This document shows, piece after piece, positions 1 to 5,167 of a stretch of DNA of 5,167 nt. Position 1 is the stretch's first letter. Every line of letters starts with the position of its first letter. This stretch comes from Sphingomonas paucimobilis (GTDB lineage: Bacteria > Pseudomonadota > Alphaproteobacteria > Sphingomonadales > Sphingomonadaceae): positions 1-5,167 of the forward strand of contig CAMAQU010000136.1 of assembly GCA_945860425.1 (NCBI GenBank), given 5' to 3'. Position numbers and translations under genes: made by a program. The notes beneath the pieces are model-generated. The model had not been told where the DNA came from. It saw only the letters and a list, made by a program, of their open reading frames with translations, and did no database searches.

Positions 1-1732
1 GGAAAAACTCAATCAGGGCCTCCGCCACAACCGGGCCAATGCCATCTACTTGCGTCAATTCTGCCAGAGCATCCGGCCCCGTCGCCGCATCGCGCACCCG
101 ATCAACGCTGCCAAAGGCGCGCAACAGGTCTTTTGCTGTCACCGCGCCGACATGGCGAATACCCAAGGCAAAGATGAGGCGGGCCGGGTCTGGCCGCCGC
201 TTGGCCTCAATAGCCATCAACAGGTTATCCACAGACTTATCCTGCCAGCCCTCCCGCCCGACAATTTCATTGCGGCGCGCCTTCAGGCGGAAGATATCCG
301 CCGGGCTGTGCAGCCAACCAAGGCCGAAAAACTCAACAATGGTCTTTTCCCCCAAACCATCAATGTCGAGGGCTGCGCGGCTGACGAAATGTTTGAGCCG
401 TTCCACACGCTGGGCCGGGCAAATCAGGCCGCCAGTGCAGCGGACATCGACTTCGCCCTCCTCCGCCACGGCTTCTGACTGACATTCTGGGCAATGATCG
501 GGAAAGCTATAGGGCGCGCGATCTTCTGCCCGCGACAGATTTTCGACAATCTGCGGGATGACATCGCCTGCCCGCTGGACAATGACCCGATCCCCAGGGC
601 GCACGCCCAACCGGGCAATTTCATCGCGATTGTGGAGCGTCACATTAGAGACGACAACGCCGCCGACCGTCACGGGCGTTAGCCGCCCAACCGGGGTCAA
701 CTTGCCGGTGCGGCCCACCTGAATATCGATCGAGTCCAACGTGGTTTCGGCCTGTTCCGCCGGAAATTTATGCGCAATGGCCCAACGGGGGGCCTTGGCC
801 ACAAAGCCCAGCCGCGCCTGCCAATCCAGCCGATCAACCTTATAAACGACGCCATCAATATCGAAGGGTAAATCCGCCCGAAGCGCCTCAATCGCGCGAT
901 AATGGGATAGCACGTCGGCAGTCATCGTCAGCCGCACGAACCGGGGATCCACCGGAATACCCCAATGTTCAATCCGTTTGATCACATTAAATTGCGTCTC
1001 GCCGGGAAGGCTGGACACGTCCCCCCATCCATGGGCGAGAAAGCGCAAGGGGCGCGCGGCCGTGACATTGGGGTCTTTCTGCCGCAAGGATCCTGCCGCG
1101 GCATTGCGCGGGTTGGCAAAAAGCTTACCCCCCTCCTCCGCCATGCGCGTGTTAAGGGCCGCAAAATCGGCCTTTGCCATATAGACTTCGCCACGCACCT
1201 CGAACACGTCAGGCACGTCGCCTGATATGTGTTTGGGGATATCGGCAATGGTGCGGACATTGGCGGTCACGTCTTCGCCAACGCTGCCATCGCCACGGGT
1301 CGCGGCCAGCACCAGCTCTCCCCCTTCATAACGCAGAGAACAGGACAGGCCGTCAATCTTCGGCTCAGCGGTCAGAGTAACAGGTTCCTGTTCCGCCAAA
1401 TTGAGGAAACGGCGCACATGGCCGACAAAATCCTCAACATCCTCGTCCGAAAAGGCATTGTCCAAACTGAGCATCGGGCGCGCGTGCGTCACCTTGGACA
1501 AATGGGCCGCAGGAGCTGCACCAACCATTTTATTTGGGCTATCTGGGCGGATCAGATGCGGAAATTGCCCCTCTAGCGCGGTATTCTCCCGCACCAAGGC
1601 ATCATAATCGGCATCCGAAATCTCCGGCGTGTCGAGCGTGTGATAGAGCCGGTTGTGCTTGGCAATCTCCTTGGCCAGCCGCATCAGCCGATTAGCAGCC
1701 TCTGCCTCCGACATATCAAACAGGCTGCTCAC
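1..1732 (-). CDS. ligA: NAD-dependent DNA ligase LigA (3' end cut off by window edge)
   Basis: LigA seals 3'-OH/5'-phosphate nicks in duplex DNA using NAD+, in replication and repair. Read by hand on the minus strand, the frame is open for 577 codons to the window edge. Seen in order: domain Ia with Tyr30, His31, Asp40 and Tyr43; the adenylation domain with SLDN (89-92), KIDG with the AMP-accepting Lys125, TRGDG (145-149), EVRGEV (178-183), NPRNAAAGS (207-215), DIDGVVYK (291-298) and Lys322 in AHKFP; an OB fold (about 335-410); a four-cysteine zinc finger (Cys414, 417, 432, 438; spacing 2, 14, 5); and helix-hairpin-helix repeats ending in VDGIGP (562-567). The rest of the HhH domain and the BRCT domain lie outside, roughly 120-130 residues by family length. 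The GTG start at 1732 overlaps the recN stop by four bases (GTGA) and has a GGAGG four bases upstream. The in-frame ATG at 1714 is the alternative; the GGAGG is 22 bases from it. The identification is secure; the start is less so. Confidence 0.96.
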   Translation of the reverse strand, partial: MSSLFDMSEAEAANRLMRLAKEIAKHNRLYHTLDTPEISDADYDALVRENTALEGQFPHLIRPDSPNKMVGAAPAAHLSKVTHARPMLSLDNAFSDEDVEDFVGHVRRFLNLAEQEPVTLTAEPKIDGLSCSLRYEGGELVLAATRGDGSVGEDVTANVRTIADIPKHISGDVPDVFEVRGEVYMAKADFAALNTRMAEEGGKLFANPRNAAAGSLRQKDPNVTAARPLRFLAHGWGDVSSLPGETQFNVIKRIEHWGIPVDPRFVRLTMTADVLSHYRAIEALRADLPFDIDGVVYKVDRLDWQARLGFVAKAPRWAIAHKFPAEQAETTLDSIDIQVGRTGKLTPVGRLTPVTVGGVVVSNVTLHNRDEIARLGVRPGDRVIVQRAGDVIPQIVENLSRAEDRAPYSFPDHCPECQSEAVAEEGEVDVRCTGGLICPAQRVERLKHFVSRAALDIDGLGEKTIVEFFGLGWLHSPADIFRLKARRNEIVGREGWQDKSVDNLLMAIEAKRRPDPARLIFALGIRHVGAVTAKDLLRAFGSVDRVRDAATGPDALAELTQVDGIGPVVAEALIEFF

Positions 1733-3384
1733 GCAACCTCCAACAGGCGTTCCGCCTGTGCGCGGGCTTCATCCGTCACCTGCGCGCCAGAGAGCATGCG
1801 GGCAATTTCTTCGCGACGTTCCGTAACATCGAGCAGACGCACGCTGGTGCGCGTCACCGTTCCTTCCGAGGCTTTGGCGATCAGCAAATGCCCCGCCCCC
1901 CGCGCCGCCACTTGCGGGCTGTGCGTGACGACCAAAACTTGGGTGCGTTCCGCCAACCGGGCCAGCCGATCCCCAATGGCCGAAGCCACAGCCCCGCCGA
2001 CGCCGCGATCAATCTCATCAAAGATCATCGTGCCCGCCGCGCCTTCTTCCGCCAGCGCGACTTTGAGCGCGAGGATGAAGCGCGACAATTCCCCCCCCGA
2101 TGCGATCTTGATCAAAGGCGCAAAGGGCGCGCCGGGGTTGGTCGATATCAAAAACTCCACACGGTCCATGCCCCATGGCCCCCATTGGGCTTCGGGAAGG
2201 TCTTCGACCAATGTCTGGAAACGTGCGGATTCCAGCTTGAGCGGCGCCAGTTCGGCCGCGACAGCGACATCCAATCGAAGGGCGGCCGCTTGACGCACGA
2301 TGCTAATGGCGCGGGCCTCTGCTTCATATGTTTGTCGTGCGGTCGTTACTTGCGCCTCAAGCCGGGCCAGCCCCTCTCCACCAGCTTGAATAGCCTCGAG
2401 CTTGGCAGAGAGTTCGGCGGTCAGATGGGCCAGATCATCCGGCTGCACCCGGTGCTTTCGGGCGAGTGCGCGCAGGTCAAACAGGCGGGTTTCATCGGCC
2501 TCTAGCCGTGCGGGATCAAAGGACAGGGCAAAAGCCGCATCTCGCAGTCTATCTTCCGCTATGCCGCTTTCGATAATCGACCGATCCACAGCCTCAAGCG
2601 CTTGAGCAAGCGCACTATGATCGCCCGCCATACGGTCCAATATGCGGGCCGCTTGGCGCAATTGGGACAAAGCCCCATCCGCGCCTTCAATCAAGGCGGT
2701 GACCGCCTCTAGCTCGGCGGCGATTTTCTGCCCGCGCATCATCAATGTCCGGCGGGCCGCCAATTCTTCTTCCTCGCCCGGCAAAGGCGCAAAATCGGTC
2801 AATTCTGCACCGGCATGGGACAGCCAATCCCGATCCCGCTCGGCATCGGCCAAGGACTGCCGCGCCGTCTCCAGCGCCGCCTCTGCATCGCGCCAAGCGG
2901 CATAGGAGGCCCGCAAGCGCCCGGCCTCTGCGCGCGCGAAATTATCGAGCAGCGCACGATGGCCGCGCGGATTAATGAGGCCGCGATCGTCATGCTGCCC
3001 ATGAATTTCAACCAGCATTGCTCCCAAATCGCGCAATAAGGCCGCAGAGACGGGCTGGTCATTCACATAAGCACGGCTGCCGCCATCGGCCTTCACGGTG
3101 CGACGGACGATCAGTTCTTCGCCAGTCCCAATTTCAAGATCATTATGGCGCAACAGGTCACTCGCGTCCTCTGGAGCTTGGAAGCTGGCGGTGACGCTCG
3201 CCTGTGCGCATCCTTGGCGCACAAGGCCGCTATCGGCGCGATCCCCCAAAGCGAGGCCCAGAGCATCGAGCAAAATCGATTTGCCCGCACCGGTTTCCCC
3301 GGTGAGGACGCCCAGACCACTATCAAAATCGAGGTCAAGTGCTTCGATCAGCACCACATCGCGGATCGAGATAGAGGTCAGCAT
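1729..3384 (-). CDS. recN: DNA repair protein RecN
   Basis: RecN is an SMC-like ATPase of the cytoplasm that acts with RecA in double-strand break repair. The protein from the ATG at 3384 has 551 residues, near the usual length of about 550. Seen: an N-terminal ATPase half with Walker A GETGAGKS (29-36) and the IHGQHD segment (127-132); a long Ala/Glu/Arg/Leu-rich central region (about 150-385) that should form the coiled-coil arms; and a C-terminal half with the ABC signature ASGGELSR (428-435), Walker B MIFDEID (453-459) and a switch-histidine segment THSPQVAA (487-494). A GTG at 3399 in the same frame would add five residues and overlap the bamD stop as GTGA. I prefer the ATG because RecN proteins characteristically begin with MLT-SIRDVVLIE-like sequence; neither start has a good Shine-Dalgarno. 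It lies between bamD (11-base gap from the ATG) and ligA (4-base overlap), so one transcript is likely. No SOS box of the alphaproteobacterial type was seen in the gap upstream of bamD, so SOS control is not supported here. Confidence 0.96.
   Translation of the reverse strand: MLTSISIRDVVLIEALDLDFDSGLGVLTGETGAGKSILLDALGLALGDRADSGLVRQGCAQASVTASFQAPEDASDLLRHNDLEIGTGEELIVRRTVKADGGSRAYVNDQPVSAALLRDLGAMLVEIHGQHDDRGLINPRGHRALLDNFARAEAGRLRASYAAWRDAEAALETARQSLADAERDRDWLSHAGAELTDFAPLPGEEEELAARRTLMMRGQKIAAELEAVTALIEGADGALSQLRQAARILDRMAGDHSALAQALEAVDRSIIESGIAEDRLRDAAFALSFDPARLEADETRLFDLRALARKHRVQPDDLAHLTAELSAKLEAIQAGGEGLARLEAQVTTARQTYEAEARAISIVRQAAALRLDVAVAAELAPLKLESARFQTLVEDLPEAQWGPWGMDRVEFLISTNPGAPFAPLIKIASGGELSRFILALKVALAEEGAAGTMIFDEIDRGVGGAVASAIGDRLARLAERTQVLVVTHSPQVAARGAGHLLIAKASEGTVTRTSVRLLDVTERREEIARMLSGAQVTDEARAQAERLLEVA
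1737..1741 (-). promoter_or_regulatory. Ribosome binding site for ligA, inside the end of recN
   Basis: A perfect GGAGG lies in the last codons of recN (Leu-Glu-Val), four bases before the GTG at 1732-1730. It is the strongest Shine-Dalgarno match at any of the gene starts here and favours the overlapping GTG over the ATG at 1714. The spacing is slightly short. A ribosome ending recN would stop on top of this site, which fits coupled translation; that last point is inferred. Confidence 0.6.
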
Positions 3385-3395
3385 GCCGCGCAGGG

Positions 3396-4184
3396 TCACG
3401 CCTTGGGCGCGTGCTTCTGCATCAGGTCAAAGGCGCGCTTATACCAATCGCTATTCGGATAGTTGCGCCCAAGCACAGCCGCCGCCTTTTGCGCCTCTTC
3501 CGGCACACCCATGGCGAGATAGCTCTCGGTCAGGCGCAGCAATGCTTCTGGCGCGTGGCTCGTCGTCTGATAATCTTCGGTCACCTTGCGGAACCGAGTT
3601 GTGCTGGCCAGCCACAGACCACGCCGTTGGTAGAAACGACCAATTTCCATTTCCTTGCCCGCCAAGTGGTCGCGGATCAGGTCAACCTTCAACCGGGCAT
3701 CAGCGGCAAAGCGCGATGTGGGATAACGGCGGGTCAATTCCCCAAAGGCATCGAGCGCCTGCTGCGTGATTTTCTGGTCGCGCGTCACGTCAGACATTTG
3801 CTCATAATAATTGAGCGCAATCAGATAATAAGCATAGGGCGCGTCGCGATTGCCCGGATGGATCGACAAGAAGCGCTGCGCCGAGCTGGTCGATTCGGTG
3901 TAATCACGTGCCAGATAATAGCTAAAGGCGCTCATCAACTGCGCGCGGCGCGCCCAGACCGAATAGGGATGCTGGCGTTCCACCTCATCAAAAAGGGCGG
4001 CTGCCAGCTTATAGTCACCACGATCCAACCGCCCTTTTGCGGCATTATAAAGGGTCGCCACATCGCGCGCGACGTAAGACGTATCGGCCTTGCTCTTTGC
4101 GCGCCCGCTGGCGCACCCCGCAAGTGGAACGGCGATCATGACGGCGGCGAGGACAGCAACTGTCCGGAAACGAGAAGTCGACAT
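3396..4184 (-). CDS. bamD: Outer membrane assembly lipoprotein BamD
   Basis: BamD is the essential lipoprotein of the BAM complex, which folds beta-barrel proteins into the outer membrane; it works from the periplasmic face with BamA. The 262-residue protein (E. coli BamD has 245) starts with a lipoprotein signal: basic Arg5 and Arg7, a hydrophobic stretch (8-20), and the lipobox LAGC with lipidated Cys24. The residue after it is Ala, not Asp, so outer-membrane sorting is expected. The rest is a run of TPR-like helical pairs at about 43-74, 79-112, 116-157, 163-206 and 210-244, with family hallmarks such as QHPYSVWARRAQLMSAF (71-87), RFLSIHP (104-110), DAFGELTRRYP (145-155) and YQRRGLW (185-191). 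The ATG at 4184 is chosen because the next Met (16) would destroy the signal peptide; the ribosome site before it is weak. It is the first gene of the close-packed bamD-recN-ligA group. BamD and not a generic TPR protein, given the lipobox, the motifs and the recN neighbour. Confidence 0.95.
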   Translation of the reverse strand: MSTSRFRTVAVLAAVMIAVPLAGCASGRAKSKADTSYVARDVATLYNAAKGRLDRGDYKLAAALFDEVERQHPYSVWARRAQLMSAFSYYLARDYTESTSSAQRFLSIHPGNRDAPYAYYLIALNYYEQMSDVTRDQKITQQALDAFGELTRRYPTSRFAADARLKVDLIRDHLAGKEMEIGRFYQRRGLWLASTTRFRKVTEDYQTTSHAPEALLRLTESYLAMGVPEEAQKAAAVLGRNYPNSDWYKRAFDLMQKHAPKA

Positions 4185-4283
4185 ATCTGTGTCTTAGCCC
4201 GCCCAACCCGTCCCGCCAAGCGGAGAGATGGGCTTTTGCCAAGAGCCTGCCCTTATCAGGGGAAAGACCATCGCCTGCTGTGA
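4185..4283. other. secF-bamD intergenic gap with small hairpins
   Basis: This 99-base gap is the only real non-coding space in the window. It holds three short inverted repeats: 4213-4223 (CCGC, loop CAA, GCGG), 4231-4247 (GGCT/AGCC outer stem with an imperfect inner stem) and 4250-4261 (CCCT, loop TATC, AGGG). None is followed by a run of T on the minus strand, so no intrinsic terminator is supported. No GAAC-N7-GAAC or GTTC-N7-GTTC LexA site was seen. A bamD promoter could lie here or in the end of secF, or bamD may be read through from secF; the sequence does not decide. Confidence 0.6.
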
Positions 4284-5167
4284 CTAGCGCTGATCAGGGA
4301 AGGTTTCGCGCACCCGCTCTGCCCCCGGCCGGCCGGACTCTGGCTGAACGAAGCTATCGGGCGTCACGTTCAACCAAATCAACACGGGGGCTGAAATGTA
4401 GAAGGACGAGAATGTCCCGATGACGATGCCGAGAAGCATGGATGCGGTGAAACCGAAGATCGTATCTGGCCCAACCAGCAACAAAATGCCCAGCGTGATG
4501 ACCAGCGAGAGCGACGTCGTGACCGTGCGCGACAGCGTTTCATTGACGGAAAGATCAAGCAAAGGCTGAATTTCCATCTTGCGATATTTACGCAAATTCT
4601 CACGAATGCGGTCATAAATGACGATCGTATCGTTCAGCGAATAGCCGATGATCGTCAGAATTGCCGCGATCACATTGAGATCAAAGGTCAGCCGCGTCAG
4701 CGCGAAAAAGCCGAAGGTCAGGACAACGTCGTGAAACAGAGTCACCAAGGCCCCAACGCCAAATTGCCATTCAAACCGGAACCAGATGAAGAGCGAAATG
4801 CCCAGCATTGCAAGGGTCAGCGCGATACTGCCCGTTGTGAAGAGTTCACAGCCAACCTTGCCAGAAACAGAATTCACTGCCCCAATATCGACACCGGGGT
4901 AAGCCTTGGTCAGCTCCCCACGCACCTTGGAGGCAATTTTATTAGATTGATCGGCTGGGCCTGTCGACGCGCCGCCCGTGCCCATGCATTTTCCGATGGG
5001 GTTAGTTGCTTCACCTTCCAACGGAATACGAATGCTGACCACCTTTGGATCGGACATTTGCTGAAGCACAACATCGCCCACGTCCATGCGTTCCAGCCGC
5101 CCCCGCAATTCCCCCATATCAACCGGTTGATCAAATGTGACGCGGATCGACTGACCGCCGACAAAAT
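4284..5167 (-). CDS. secF: Protein translocase subunit SecF (5' end cut off by window edge)
   Basis: SecF pairs with SecD in the inner membrane and uses the proton motive force to help pull exported proteins out of the SecYEG channel. The window holds 293 residues and the stop. The frame is open to the right edge and begins FVGGQSIRV, the segment after the first membrane helix, so only about the first 35-40 residues are missing. The ATG at 5117 is internal. Counting from that Met: the periplasmic domain (about 1-95) ends in the conserved SVSGKVG (83-89), followed by five membrane helices near 96-113, 119-140, 146-166, 199-216 and 220-249. Family motifs include FRFEWQFG (113-120), LFHDV (127-131), IGYSLNDTIVIYDRIREN (157-174) and NETLSRT (192-198). 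A charged cytoplasmic tail of about 27 residues ends the protein. The periplasmic domain has two cysteines (44 and 90), one in a Gly/Ser/Thr-rich loop. secD is expected just upstream, outside the window, by analogy with usual secDF operons. Confidence 0.95.
   Translation of the reverse strand, partial: FVGGQSIRVTFDQPVDMGELRGRLERMDVGDVVLQQMSDPKVVSIRIPLEGEATNPIGKCMGTGGASTGPADQSNKIASKVRGELTKAYPGVDIGAVNSVSGKVGCELFTTGSIALTLAMLGISLFIWFRFEWQFGVGALVTLFHDVVLTFGFFALTRLTFDLNVIAAILTIIGYSLNDTIVIYDRIRENLRKYRKMEIQPLLDLSVNETLSRTVTTSLSLVITLGILLLVGPDTIFGFTASMLLGIVIGTFSSFYISAPVLIWLNVTPDSFVQPESGRPGAERVRETFPDQR

Noticed and set aside
39..482. Overlapping plus-strand open frames in the leftmost 500 bases
   Set aside because: The minus strand here encodes the LigA zinc finger and HhH region without interruption; the plus-strand products show no family features.
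454..542. A possible frame break in the ligA zinc finger region
   Set aside because: Codon-by-codon reading gives four well-spaced cysteines and an uninterrupted frame; 577 codons plus one base exactly fill 1732 to 1.
1936..1938. RecN switch segment reads THSPQ where E. coli has THLPQ
   Set aside because: The histidine is kept, and Ser at this place is, from memory, common in alphaproteobacterial RecN, so it is not evidence of an odd or inactive protein.
1640..2293. A 217-codon plus-strand open frame across the ligA-recN junction
   Set aside because: Its product is a Ser/Arg/Ala-rich sequence typical of a shadow frame and it lies opposite the RecN signature and Walker B coding region.
4191..4219. 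Possible bamD promoter: TTGGCG at 4219-4214 and TAAGAC at 4196-4191 with a 17-base spacer
   Set aside because: The spacing is ideal but the -10 matches only three of six bases, and transcription would start at about the bamD start codon, leaving no room for a ribosome site.
3411..4283. A 290-codon open frame on the plus strand covering almost all of bamD
   Set aside because: It is antisense to a clear BamD with lipobox and TPR motifs, its protein resembles no family I know, and long antisense frames are expected opposite GC-rich coding sequence.
4185..4283. LexA/SOS operator that might control recN
   Set aside because: No GAAC-N7-GAAC, GTTC-N7-GTTC or CTGT-N8-ACAG pattern is visible in the gap before the operon.
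5115..5117. The ATG at 5117 as the true secF start
   Set aside because: The frame stays open to the window edge and encodes FVGGQSIRV, a conserved SecF segment, so this Met is internal.

Overview
The window is a compact block of housekeeping genes, all on the minus strand, from what looks like an alphaproteobacterium. The moderately GC-rich codon use, the style of the protein sequences and the bamD-recN-ligA order fit that class. The wording of several motifs suggests Sphingomonadales, but this is an impression from the sequences and not a database result.

In the direction of transcription (right to left) the layout is as follows. (1) 5167-4284: secF, a subunit of the SecDF translocation motor; its 5' end lies outside the window. 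(2) 4283-4185: a gap of 99 bases with a few small hairpins and no convincing terminator, promoter or LexA box. (3) 4184-3396: bamD, an outer-membrane lipoprotein of the BAM complex. (4) 3384-1729 (or from a GTG at 3399): recN, an SMC-like DNA-repair ATPase. (5) 1732-1: ligA, NAD-dependent DNA ligase, which runs off the left edge and lacks its C-terminal part (rest of the HhH domain and the BRCT domain). My hand translation of ligA stays open for 577 codons, so the leftmost 1.7 kb is one intact reading frame and not a gene-free stretch.

bamD, recN and ligA are packed head to tail with junctions of a few bases, so they are very probably co-transcribed and at least partly translationally coupled. 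The block joins envelope biogenesis (SecF exports outer-membrane proteins, BamD helps insert them) with DNA repair (RecN handles double-strand breaks, LigA seals nicks). All key motifs I checked are present: the LigA KIDG lysine and zinc cysteines, the RecN Walker A, signature and Walker B motifs, and the BamD lipobox.

I looked for an unusual or undescribed system on both strands and found none. I saw no mobile element, CRISPR array, RNA gene or foreign-looking segment. The points worth a second look are modest: a cysteine-containing loop in the SecF periplasmic domain, the small hairpins in the secF-bamD gap, the secF-bamD adjacency, and the GTGA-type junctions.
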